From Pseudoflavitalea sp. G-6-1-2 (GTDB lineage: Bacteria; Bacteroidota; Bacteroidia; Chitinophagales; Chitinophagaceae), in the NCBI RefSeq assembly GCF_012927185.1, contig NZ_JABBGB010000003.1, positions 992,001 through 1,056,000 on the forward strand: a DNA stretch of 64,000 nucleotides, read 5' to 3'. Made by a program: the position numbers and the translations under genes. This document shows positions 16,763-24,911 of the stretch, one piece after another (positions within the stretch are counted from its first letter, which is position 1; each line of letters starts with the position of its first letter). The notes under the pieces were generated by a model. That model saw only the letters and a list, made by a program, of their open reading frames with translations. It did no database searches and was not told where the DNA came from.

Positions 16763-18145
16763 ATGAAGCCTTTTTGTTCAATATCGATACCACGCATGGT
16801 GCGCAAACTGTTGGTAGTACTGATGCTGCCTGTTTGCTTACTCTCCTGCAAAAAATATCTCGAAGAGAAACCCGACAAATCTTTGGTGCTGATCACCAGC
16901 CTTGATGATATTCAGAAACTGCTGGACAGGTTTGATGTGATGACAAGTGGAGGAACATCCGGACTGATTGAACTGGTAGCAGACGACTACTACCTCACGG
17001 ATCAGATCATAGGAAGACTGCCGCAGAATGAAAGGAGTAATTACCTCTGGGATCCCACCGCTCAATACGCTAATGGCTGGATAGGGTCTTACTCTTCCCC
17101 TGTATATTATTCTAATGTGATACTGAACCAAATGCCAAAAATAACAATCAATGCAAATGAGCATGAGCGTTATGATCATTTGAAAGGAGCTGCACTTTTC
17201 TTCAGGGCATGGGCTTTTTTTCATGTTGCCCAGTTGTATTGCCAGCCTTATGATGCATCGGTACTTCAGTCGCCCGGAATTGTTTTGCGACTGACTGATG
17301 CCATACTCGACAAATCAGAAAGGGCAACAATTGCTCAGACCTACGATCAGATAATGAAAGACTTTGCAGAAGCAGCAAAACTGCTTCCGGAAAATTCAGA
17401 TTATCAGACCAGACCCACTAAGGCTGCAGCTTTCGGGGCAATGGCACGTGCAAGTCTGGCTATGCGAAAATATGAGGATGCCGGCAGGTTTGCCGACAGC
17501 TGCCTGAAAAGAAATGCAAATCTGATCGATTATAATTCGCTCGATACCACTGCTGCTGTGCCGATCGAAAGATTCAATAAAGAAACCGTATTCTATAGTA
17601 TCCTCTCATTGCAAGTTGCCATAATAAAAGACTATGCAAGAATAGATACAAATCTGGCTGGTTCCTATGCTGCAGATGATCTTCGAAGAGGGGTATATCT
17701 GAACAAACGCACAGATAACAGTTGGGAATATAATGGCTCCTATGAAGGAAGTTCATTCAGACTGCTGTTCAATGGAATTGCTACAGATGAAATGTACCTT
17801 ATAAAAGCTGAAGCAGCCGCAAGGGCAGGCAACACACAGAAATCGATGGATGTGCTGAATGCACTGCTTTCATACCGGTGGGTAACAGGAACCTGGCAAA
17901 ACAGAACTGCCGGCTCTCCGTCAGAAGCAGTGGATATGATTCTGGAAGAACGAAGAAAAGAATTGCTGTTCAGAGGACTTCGCTGGACCGACCTTCGCAG
18001 GCTTAACCTTGAAGGTAGAAATTTCGAACTCAAAAGAAACTACAACGGACAAGAATATCTGCTGAAGGCAGGGGATCAACGATGGGTAATGCTGGTACCC
18101 GACGTGGTAATCAAATTAAGCGGCATACCTCAGAATCCAAGATAA
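16763..18145 (+). CDS. RagB/SusD family nutrient-binding outer-membrane lipoprotein
   Basis: A 460-residue surface lipoprotein that acts as the lid of the SusC pore and binds its substrate. A lipobox LLSC is followed by KKYLEEKPD, a typical SusD beginning. The C-terminal family segment is present (MILEERRKELLFRGLRWTDL, then RRLNL). It is shorter than most glycan-type SusD proteins (about 500-600 residues). It lies between the SusC and metalloprotease genes with gaps of 22 and 25 bases, so the three form one operon. Confidence 0.92.
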   Translation: MKPFCSISIPRMVRKLLVVLMLPVCLLSCKKYLEEKPDKSLVLITSLDDIQKLLDRFDVMTSGGTSGLIELVADDYYLTDQIIGRLPQNERSNYLWDPTAQYANGWIGSYSSPVYYSNVILNQMPKITINANEHERYDHLKGAALFFRAWAFFHVAQLYCQPYDASVLQSPGIVLRLTDAILDKSERATIAQTYDQIMKDFAEAAKLLPENSDYQTRPTKAAAFGAMARASLAMRKYEDAGRFADSCLKRNANLIDYNSLDTTAAVPIERFNKETVFYSILSLQVAIIKDYARIDTNLAGSYAADDLRRGVYLNKRTDNSWEYNGSYEGSSFRLLFNGIATDEMYLIKAEAAARAGNTQKSMDVLNALLSYRWVTGTWQNRTAGSPSEAVDMILEERRKELLFRGLRWTDLRRLNLEGRNFELKRNYNGQEYLLKAGDQRWVMLVPDVVIKLSGIPQNPR

Positions 18146-18170
18146 TCAATCAAACAATTACGATCGGGCC

Positions 18171-20654
18171 ATGAAAAAAAACAGCTACAATCCCGCTTGC
18201 AGGAAGATATCCTGCCTGATAGTGTGTGTATTATTTTTACTCAAAATGCATGCGCAGGATAAGAGCAAACCTGATTCAACTTCTAAAGCATCATTGGGAG
18301 GCAGCCCTGTGGCTTATAAAACACTGATCACAGATAGTGCGAAAGCTTTCAAGGGATTGCTGACATTCCATCTGCTGAATGATCGCTGGTATCTCGAAAT
18401 TGCTGATTCAATGCTGAATGTGCCTTTGCTGCTGGTGAACCGGATTTCACAGGGAGCAGGAGGAGGACAGTCACAGGGACTTGGATACGCCGGAGATCTG
18501 ATCAACAAAGATGAAGTACAGTTCATCAAAGGCCCTGGGAATAAGCTTTTTCTGCAAAGAATGTTTCAGTACATACGTGCAACAGACAGTTCAGAAAATG
18601 GTTTGTTCAAAGCAGTGAAGAGATCAGATCTGCAGCCGATCATCTTCGCTTTTCCGGTAAGATCCTATGGACCTGGTGGAAGTATGGTAGTTGATTTCAC
18701 TGATTTTATGATGAGTGATAACAACTCATTCTCTTTTGATGAATGGACGAGAGGACAATTGAGCATCAAGAGCTATTTCCCAGATCGTTCATACATCAGG
18801 TCTGTAAAATGTTTCCCTTTAAATGTAGAGATCAGAACCGTAAAATCTTTCACCAGGTTAGCTGAATTTCCTGCCACTTATGAATTTAACTTATCGATTG
18901 TTCAATTACCCCGTACACTCATGCGTTCACGAGCAGGGGACAAAAGGATCGGGTATTTTGAAGTAGAACATGAAGATATAGATGCAGATCCGCAGGATGT
19001 AAAATTTCCGACGATGATCACACGATGGAGATTGGAACCAGCTCCCGAAGATGTACAACGTTATCTGAAAGGAGAACTGGTGGAACCCATAAAGCCCATT
19101 GTGTTCTACATTGATCCCGCAACACCCAAGAAATGGGTACCCTGGCTAATCCAGGGAGTAAACGCCTGGCAGAAAGCTTTTGAAAAAGCCGGATTCAGGA
19201 ATGCGATCTATGCATTGGAAGCACCCTTAAATGACAGCAGCTGGAGCCTTGAAGATGCACGTCACAACGCAATTGTATACAAACCTTCCTACATAAAAAA
19301 TGCCAGTGGACCACAAATCAATGATCCAAGAACCGGTGAAATTCTTGAAAGCCATATCAACTGGCATCATAATGTAATGAGCCTTTTACAGGATTGGTAT
19401 TTCGCTCAGACAGCTGCAGTAGATCCCAAAGCCAGGCAATTCCCAATGGACGATACACTGATGGGAAAACTGATCAGATTCGTTTGCACGCATGAGGTAG
19501 GGCATACATTGGGCCTTCGGCATAATTTCGGTGCGTCTGTAAATTATCCGACTGACAGTCTTCGCAACCCACACTGGCTGAAACAAAATGGCCATACTCC
19601 TTCTATTATGGACTACGCACGTTTCAATTATGTGGCACAACCCGGTGATAAGGTGGAGCAGGACGAACTGATTCCTAAGATCGGCGTATATGACGAATGG
19701 GCGATTGATTATGGTTATCGTTGGCTTCCTCCGCTTGTCAAAGGCGAAGAAGCGGCTGTTATGAAAAAATGGCTGGGACAGACAGTGAGCAGCGATCAGC
19801 GACTCTGGTTTGGAACAGAGGTTTCCAAATTTGATGCAAGATGCCTCTCAGAAGACTTGGGTGATGATCCTTCCACAGCTGGTACCTATGGCATCAGAAA
19901 TCTCAAAATAATAATGAAAAACCTGCCGGAATGGACGGTAGACAAGAATACGGATGATGCATTTGAAATCACCAAAAGAATGGAAACTGCTGTAATGAAT
20001 CAGTTCGACCGATATATGTTTCATGCTGCAGATCAGATTGCAGGAGGAAATATCAACTTCCGCAACCGGTCACAGAAGGGAAAAGTAATCGACTTCGTAG
20101 TAAAGGAAAAGCAGGAAAGAGCATTGGCATTCATCAACAGAGAACTGTTCATTACCCCTGAGTGGTTAAAGAACCCTGGTGTATATGCATTGGTAGGAGG
20201 AATGGGACATGTATACAGGATTGCACAGTGTCAAAAGAAAGTGATGGACAAGATCATCAGTTATGCAAATTTTGAAAACATGTCGTATCATGAAGAAATG
20301 AATCCGACAACTGCCTATCCGTTTACAAAATTTATGAATGATCTCCGGGGCTATATTTTTAATGATCTGAAAAGCAGACAACCGATTGATGCAGCAAGAA
20401 GAAATTTGCAGAAGAGATATGTTGAAAGACTAAACCTGTTGCTAACCTTTTCACCTGATCAGCGGCCCCGGGATGTGTACTATACTGACTTCACTTCGAT
20501 TGTTAAACAACAACTGAGGCTTTTGAGCAAGCAAACTGCAGATGCGAAACAATTGCATTACGATAGTGCAACCCTCATACATCTTACTGATCTCAGTGAA
20601 AGGATCAATGAAGCGCTTTCCCTTCCTGAAAAGAAAGTAGAAAAACCTGAATAA
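18171..20654 (+). CDS. Secreted zinc metalloprotease, DUF5117/DUF4953 family
   Basis: An 827-residue protein with an N-terminal signal peptide (ISCLIVCVLFLLKMHAQ). The zinc motif HEVGHTLGLRH at residues 441-451 gives His441, Glu442, His445 and His451, the metzincin HExxHxxGxxH pattern, with SIMDYARFNY as the Met-turn about 30 residues later. Flanking regions match the N- and C-terminal domains usually annotated DUF5118/DUF5117/DUF4953. These large metalloproteases often sit beside SusC/SusD pairs. It probably cuts the protein substrate whose peptides the transporter imports; the actual substrate is unknown. Confidence 0.9.
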   Translation: MKKNSYNPACRKISCLIVCVLFLLKMHAQDKSKPDSTSKASLGGSPVAYKTLITDSAKAFKGLLTFHLLNDRWYLEIADSMLNVPLLLVNRISQGAGGGQSQGLGYAGDLINKDEVQFIKGPGNKLFLQRMFQYIRATDSSENGLFKAVKRSDLQPIIFAFPVRSYGPGGSMVVDFTDFMMSDNNSFSFDEWTRGQLSIKSYFPDRSYIRSVKCFPLNVEIRTVKSFTRLAEFPATYEFNLSIVQLPRTLMRSRAGDKRIGYFEVEHEDIDADPQDVKFPTMITRWRLEPAPEDVQRYLKGELVEPIKPIVFYIDPATPKKWVPWLIQGVNAWQKAFEKAGFRNAIYALEAPLNDSSWSLEDARHNAIVYKPSYIKNASGPQINDPRTGEILESHINWHHNVMSLLQDWYFAQTAAVDPKARQFPMDDTLMGKLIRFVCTHEVGHTLGLRHNFGASVNYPTDSLRNPHWLKQNGHTPSIMDYARFNYVAQPGDKVEQDELIPKIGVYDEWAIDYGYRWLPPLVKGEEAAVMKKWLGQTVSSDQRLWFGTEVSKFDARCLSEDLGDDPSTAGTYGIRNLKIIMKNLPEWTVDKNTDDAFEITKRMETAVMNQFDRYMFHAADQIAGGNINFRNRSQKGKVIDFVVKEKQERALAFINRELFITPEWLKNPGVYALVGGMGHVYRIAQCQKKVMDKIISYANFENMSYHEEMNPTTAYPFTKFMNDLRGYIFNDLKSRQPIDAARRNLQKRYVERLNLLLTFSPDQRPRDVYYTDFTSIVKQQLRLLSKQTADAKQLHYDSATLIHLTDLSERINEALSLPEKKVEKPE

Positions 20655-20661
20655 TTACAAA

Positions 20662-20688
20662 GAGACCCTCCATAAAATGGAGGGTCTC
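20662..20688. terminator. Bidirectional terminator after the metalloprotease gene
   Basis: An 11-bp perfect stem (GAGACCCTCCA / TGGAGGGTCTC) with a 5-base loop, T-rich on the plus side (GTTTATCTTT). It sits between the convergent metalloprotease gene and small exported-protein gene. Confidence 0.85.
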
Positions 20689-20707
20689 GTTTATCTTTCA
20701 AACCCGA

Positions 20708-21085
20708 TTAAGGTTTCAGATCAACTCTGCCAGGAAGTTCGGCAACATTAGAGCCGTCAAGGCCTGTTGCATTGAGGATATCATTTTTCAGAGAACCTGC
20801 AATATCAACCTTAGGCAGACCAATGTTAGAACCTGAAGTGTATACTTCAGAAGCCACTACATTGATTGCATGGAGGTTAATGTCAGGAGTTTGCTGAGTA
20901 GGCTCGGTAGTACCAAAGTACTGGTAGTTCTTTGGATCTGTAACGTCTGCAACGGCGCCAGTTGCAGATAATTTGTAAGTATACCATCCTGCAGCAAACT
21001 TAGGAGCTGGAGTTTTGAAAGCGAATGCAGCTACGATACCACCTGCTACTACAACAGCAGCGAATGCAAATTTTGCAATTTTCAT
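20708..21085 (-). CDS. Small exported protein, copy A of a local paralogous pair
   Basis: A 125-residue protein with an N-terminal signal or anchor helix (FAFAAVVVAGGIVAAFAFKT). The mature part is about 100 residues and contains TPDINLHAINV, EVYTSGSNIGLPKVDI and LKNDILNATGLDGSNVAELP. The same series of motifs recurs in the gene at 21861-22241, so the two are paralogues. It resembles in size and layout the small exported proteins of unknown function common in Chitinophagaceae and Flavobacteria (DUF6520-like), but I cannot assign a family. It is likely expressed alone, with its terminator at 20662-20688. Confidence 0.75.
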   Translation of the reverse strand: MKIAKFAFAAVVVAGGIVAAFAFKTPAPKFAAGWYTYKLSATGAVADVTDPKNYQYFGTTEPTQQTPDINLHAINVVASEVYTSGSNIGLPKVDIAGSLKNDILNATGLDGSNVAELPGRVDLKP

Positions 21086-21860
21086 AAAATAAAATTTAAA
21101 CGTAATTATTAATTGTGCCTACTCTATCGAGGGTTTTCGGCATACCCCTGCGTCTGCCTGTTTTAAGGAGGAAGCAAACAGCCACCTTTCCGGATGCGCT
21201 TGCAATCACAAGCCGGTGTTGTACAACAGTATGTTCAAAAGGAAAAACGAAAACAATAAATGAATAAGTGAAATATCACTGATGGTGTAAATCAACAACA
21301 GCAACAACAGCTGTCGAATGCAACAGTAGAGGAGGAGAGATGAAGAGAAAACACACACATCAGATTCTGTTTCATAACATCAGGTTTTTAATAATTGTCC
21401 GGTCAGGAAGTTGCCGGAACTGGGCCGGCAACAGTCCAGAGACCGGTTTTGCCGGGTTACTTCCCGCATTTGCTACATCAAAGCACATAACCCTATCTTT
21501 CGCAAAAAAGCGTTGGATCATGGTTCAGCACTACATGGCTTTCCCATGTGCTGGCACAATATTGTATTGGGTAATAATCCGGCAGTCCGGTTGCGTACAG
21601 GCAATAGCCGTACAGGTAAAAATCAAGGCAATGGCAATGTGGAAATTTTTTGCGAAAGAGAGCTTGAAAGATGCAGTGTGAGCGAGAAGCGATATGTTAT
21701 TCACAACTGCCCTGTAAAAATAGATCAGGAAATGAGATTCCTGTTATGAATTCGGGATAATCTTCTTTCGAAGATGTACAGTAGAATGAAGTTGATGCAT
21801 CGATAAAAGAACGTGGAATTGTTTTGCGAAAAGATGCAGGAGTAACCGGCAAGGTAATGA
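21086..21860. other. Long intergenic stretch between the two paralogous exported-protein genes
   Basis: About 775 bases without an intact gene. The right third holds a minus-strand frame that looks like a decayed small lipoprotein gene (21372-21704). Plus-strand frames of about 110 codons in the same place show no signal peptide or domain and are read as chance. No hairpin terminator or RNA gene was recognised. Confidence 0.5.
21372..21704 (-). pseudogene. Possible decayed small lipoprotein gene with two in-frame stops
   Basis: One minus-strand frame of 111 codons runs from GTG 21704 to TGA 21372 and is interrupted by TAG (21531-21533) and TGA (21525-21527). Its start resembles an export signal (KNFHIAIALIFTCTAIACTQ), including a lipobox-like AIAC. 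After the stops the frame continues open for 49 codons from an ATG (MIQRFFAKDRVMCFDV). It lies between two paralogous exported-protein genes on the same strand. There is no ATG at the front and the compositional evidence is thin, so this could be chance. Confidence 0.25.
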
Positions 21861-22241
21861 TCAAGGACAGTCTGGACCTAATAGAACTCTGTCGACCAAT
21901 TCACCCACGTTTGAGCCATCACAGCCACTTGCATTCAGAATGTCATCACGGAGCGCTCCACTCACATCTACTTTTGGCAATCCGGCTTTGCTGCCCGTTG
22001 AGTATACCTCTGTTGCAGCGTCAACATGGATATATTGCACGTGAATGTCGGGTGTTGTAGATGTCGGAGTAGTGTAACCCACAAACACATAGTTAAAAGG
22101 GTTTGAAAAGTCAATGCATTCACAGTTTTTGACCCGGAACCATTTAGTAAGTCCCAAAACTTTGTCAGGCGGCGTTGCTCCAATCATAAGTGTACTCAAT
22201 ATACTTATGAGAGTAAGAGATAAGAAATTCTTCCTGTTCAT
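21861..22241 (-). CDS. Small exported protein, copy B of a local paralogous pair
   Basis: A 126-residue protein with a signal peptide (FLSLTLISILSTLMIGA). The segments TPDIHVQYIHV, EVYSTGSKAGLPKVDV and LRDDILNASGCDGSNVGELV match copy A at 20708-21085 motif by motif. Copy B differs by Cys pairs (KNCECIDF, ASGCDG, GPDCP at the end) that copy A lacks, so it may carry disulfides. Function unknown; the shared motifs suggest the same fold with diverged partners or localisation. Confidence 0.72.
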   Translation of the reverse strand: MNRKNFLSLTLISILSTLMIGATPPDKVLGLTKWFRVKNCECIDFSNPFNYVFVGYTTPTSTTPDIHVQYIHVDAATEVYSTGSKAGLPKVDVSGALRDDILNASGCDGSNVGELVDRVLLGPDCP

Positions 22242-22348
22242 AACCTAAAATTTAAAATGAATAAAAAATTTGACAACGTAAAATTGCTCACTCATTTTCT
22301 TCTTAGGTTTCGAATGCAGGAGCATTTACTTTCATTTAAAAACAGCAA

Positions 22349-22382
22349 GGCGGCATTGGAATCTTCCGACTCCAATGCCGCC
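22349..22382 (-). terminator. Intrinsic terminator of the sigma/anti-sigma operon
   Basis: A 12-bp perfect stem (GGCGGCATTGGA / TCCAATGCCGCC) with a 10-base loop; on the minus strand it is followed by TTGCTGTTTTT. It lies 16 bases past the stop of the anti-sigma-like gene. Confidence 0.85.
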
Positions 22383-22398
22383 CTCTTCAAATGCTTTC

Positions 22399-23169
22399 TC
22401 ACAGATCCTGCAACAGTTCCTGCGCCTTCCCATAATTGCCCGATGTGGCCGGGATCTGCTGCAACCATTTTTTACAATTCTCAGTATCCTTTTCTTTCAG
22501 GTAACTCAGCGCTACATAAAAACTTGCTTCATGCTGAAATGCTGAACTTCCCTTGCTTACTGTTATCAGTGTTTGTCTTGCTTTTTCTGTTGCGCCGCTT
22601 TGCAGCAATGCAATGCCGTAGTAGTATTGTGCAAAGCTGTTGGACGAATCCTTTTCAACTACTTCATACAGATAAGTAGCAGCAGAAGAATATTCCTTTG
22701 CATTGAATGCCTTGCTTGCCAGCACCAGCACACTGTCTGTATGGCTTCCTCTTTCAACAGGGCTCTCCATTTCGTTCACTGCATACTGGCTATACGGATC
22801 TTTATTCCAGGGCTGCCATACGAATACTGCTATCAATATCGCAGCTGCTGCAGTGATGGCTACCTTCCTCCACATCATCTTCACTACAGTTGCCTTGTAA
22901 GCAGAAGCTGGTTTTGAAACAGTAGCCGCAGATGCATCGTTGCTGAAGAATTCACCGCGCATATCTTTCAGCGTTGCGCGCAATTGCTCTTCATTTTCTG
23001 CTGCTGTGAAGGATCGCTCCAGTGAACCGTTTACTTCTTTATACAGATTCAGCTGCTGCTGCAACTCACTGTCTTCGGTGAGCGCAGTTTCGAATTCCTG
23101 CTGTTCTTCTGCCGACATCAGCCCTTCGGCGTAACGTGCTGCATCTTCTATGGTGAACTTACTCTTCAT
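22399..23169 (-). CDS. Membrane anti-sigma-like protein with periplasmic TPR-like repeats
   Basis: A 256-residue protein. The N-terminal 75 residues (YAEGLMSAEEQQEFETALTE) resemble the cytoplasmic sigma-binding segment of Bacteroidota anti-sigma factors. One transmembrane helix lies near 104-122 (VAITAAAAILIAVFVWQPW). The C-terminal part has TPR-like helices (KAFNAKEYSSAATYLYEVVE, FAQYYYGIALLQSGATEKAR). The ATG is one base after the stop of the upstream sigma-factor gene, so the pair is cotranscribed. It likely holds that sigma factor inactive and senses a periplasmic protein through the TPRs. Confidence 0.8.
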   Translation of the reverse strand: MKSKFTIEDAARYAEGLMSAEEQQEFETALTEDSELQQQLNLYKEVNGSLERSFTAAENEEQLRATLKDMRGEFFSNDASAATVSKPASAYKATVVKMMWRKVAITAAAAILIAVFVWQPWNKDPYSQYAVNEMESPVERGSHTDSVLVLASKAFNAKEYSSAATYLYEVVEKDSSNSFAQYYYGIALLQSGATEKARQTLITVSKGSSAFQHEASFYVALSYLKEKDTENCKKWLQQIPATSGNYGKAQELLQDL

Positions 23170-23170
23170 G

Positions 23171-23731
23171 TTATTGCCATTTGGAAAGTTGTGATTGAAT
23201 GTTTTTGGTCAGCGAAGCCATGCACTCGGCTTTCTTCTTGCGAAGGTATCCGTAAGTGATCTGCAGCGATGCTGCAATCGACTCCTGATCTCCACCACCA
23301 AGGCAGCGTTTCAGTATCTCTTTGCAGCTGCTTCCCAGCTGTTCAAAGCATTCGAGAAACACTTTCATGCGATGATCCTGCTGCTGCATCTGTTCGGCAA
23401 GTGCAAAAACATCTTCACCTACAGATACATCATCCAGTTCTTTTGTTACCGGCTGACGGCCCGATTTTTTTAAATTATTTAACCATTTGCGTTTGCAGAT
23501 AAGTAAGAGGTAGGGTTCAAATGGACAGGTAAGCTGCAATTGCTGTTCACTTGCCTGCCGGTAGATATCTATTAATGCCTCCTGCATAATATCGGCAGCA
23601 TCATCTTCACTGCCGCTGTTGGCAACAATGTATCGCTTGATATTACCTGAATATTTCTGATAGATCTCCTTTACTACAAGGGTATCATTGCTGAGCAGGG
23701 CCGTTACATAGCGTTGATCAGGGTGTGTCAT
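23171..23731 (-). CDS. ECF-type RNA polymerase sigma factor
   Basis: A 186-residue sigma-70 family protein from ATG 23731 (MTHPDQRYVTALL). Region 2 is visible as IYQKYSGNIKRYIVANSGSE, DDAADIMQEALIDIYRQ and PFEPYLLLICKRKWLNNLKK. Region 4 is CKEILKRCLGGGDQESIAAS followed by YGYLRKKKAECMASL. The frame stays open upstream, but the extra 84 residues overlap the divergent lipoprotein gene and have no domain, so the shorter start is chosen. It is encoded with its probable anti-sigma partner and is divergent from the lipoprotein-PKD-CHAT genes, which are candidate targets. Confidence 0.85.
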   Translation of the reverse strand: MTHPDQRYVTALLSNDTLVVKEIYQKYSGNIKRYIVANSGSEDDAADIMQEALIDIYRQASEQQLQLTCPFEPYLLLICKRKWLNNLKKSGRQPVTKELDDVSVGEDVFALAEQMQQQDHRMKVFLECFEQLGSSCKEILKRCLGGGDQESIAASLQITYGYLRKKKAECMASLTKNIQSQLSKWQ

Positions 23732-23848
23732 TGACAATGGAAACGAATGAGTTAATGAGGATGCAGCAATAAAAATAAAAAAACTTTCCAAACAGGGGGT
23801 AACAAAAGAACTGCCCCGGTGATATACCTGTGAATCAAATCTTTTTTT

Positions 23849-24799
23849 ATGAAAAGTACCTTCAAATCTGCCGCGATAGTAATGGCGGCCATCATGAGCA
23901 CTGTAGCTTGTAAAAAGAATAACGACAAACCTGTATTTGTGAAGGCAGATGAGGTTCTCGCCAAGAATGCAATTCCTTCCCAATCCTTCACCGGTAATGC
24001 CGGCACGGGTTTCACCATCATCGGTGAGAAAGGAACCAAAATAGTTTTCCCTGCCAATTCAATGGTCGATGGCAACGGAAATCCGGTTACCGGAACTGTA
24101 ACGGTAACCCTCAAAGAAGTGCTGAGCAAAAAAGACGTCATTTTCTCAGGTGTTATGACGGAGTCTAATGGGCAAATTCTGGAATCAGGCGGAGAGTTGC
24201 TGGTTAAAGCACTTAAAGACGGGCAAGAGCTGAAAGTGGCTCCCGATGCGGCGATCAAAGTTGAAGTACCTAAAGTGATGAACAATAAAGACATGGGTCT
24301 GTTCGTACTTGGGAGAAGAGAAAAGCAACCAGGCGACAATGGGGGCCAGCAACCTCCGCAATTCCAGAACACATGGATCCCTGCACCTTATGCGCCTTTC
24401 GGCAACGGGCCAAACAGCTACTCTTTCAATCTGCCTTCTTTCACATGGGTGAACTGCGATCGCTTCTACAGTGATCCTAATCCCAAAACAACCATCACTG
24501 TTTCTCCTGTATTCGTTGATAATAATCAGGTAGGAGATCTTCAGGTGATGCTGGTGTTCAAAAATATTCAAACTGTTATCACGCTTCCTTTCAACTCAGG
24601 CATCAACAAGTTTGAAAGTTATCCTTACAGCCTTCCCATAGGCCTTCAGGCAGATCTCGTGATCATCGGAAAAGACAATGAAGGATACCTGCAGTTCGGA
24701 ACTCAATTGATTACCATCAGCGCCAACATGCACATCAACGCAAATATGCACCGCGCTAATCAATCTGAGGTAGATGCCTTCCTGGCAACCGTGCACTAA
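23849..24799 (+). CDS. Lipoprotein of unknown function
   Basis: A 316-residue lipoprotein with lipobox VAC (STVACKKN). The first domain (about residues 50-130) has the beta-rich pattern GTKIVFPANSMVDGNGNPVT, TVTLKEVLSKKDVIFSG and LESGGELLVKA, common in Bacteroidota surface proteins and similar to ZU5/carboxypeptidase-regulatory folds. The rest (residues 150-316) is not recognised. It is divergent from the sigma gene across about 117 bases and upstream of the PKD and CHAT genes on the same strand, so it may belong to that system. Confidence 0.75.
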   Translation: MKSTFKSAAIVMAAIMSTVACKKNNDKPVFVKADEVLAKNAIPSQSFTGNAGTGFTIIGEKGTKIVFPANSMVDGNGNPVTGTVTVTLKEVLSKKDVIFSGVMTESNGQILESGGELLVKALKDGQELKVAPDAAIKVEVPKVMNNKDMGLFVLGRREKQPGDNGGQQPPQFQNTWIPAPYAPFGNGPNSYSFNLPSFTWVNCDRFYSDPNPKTTITVSPVFVDNNQVGDLQVMLVFKNIQTVITLPFNSGINKFESYPYSLPIGLQADLVIIGKDNEGYLQFGTQLITISANMHINANMHRANQSEVDAFLATVH

Positions 24800-24833
24800 G
24801 AAAACTCTGAAATCACGCTTCAGTCCTTCATAG

Positions 24834-24858
24834 CCCGGATCTGCTTTGCAGGTCCGGG
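24834..24858 (+). terminator. Hairpin after the lipoprotein gene, possible weak terminator
   Basis: CCCGGA and TCCGGG arms enclose an inner CTGC/GCAG pairing with a TTT loop. The following bases are only weakly T-rich, so termination may be partial and the next gene could be reached by readthrough. Confidence 0.45.
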
Positions 24859-24911
24859 ATACTTTGTAGTAAACAATCGTACAGATTCATTACATTTACA
24901 AACATCACTAT

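Noticed and set aside
21525-21533. Closely spaced TAG and TGA as recoded (selenocysteine-type) codons
   Set aside because: No recoding hairpin or selenoprotein context; simple decay or chance is more likely.
21340-21749. Two overlapping plus-strand frames of about 110 codons
   Set aside because: No signal peptide, domain or promoter; composition unlike neighbouring genes.
23732-23983. N-terminal extension of the second sigma factor
   Set aside because: It overlaps the divergent lipoprotein gene and adds no domain; ATG 23731 starts a normal ECF region 2.
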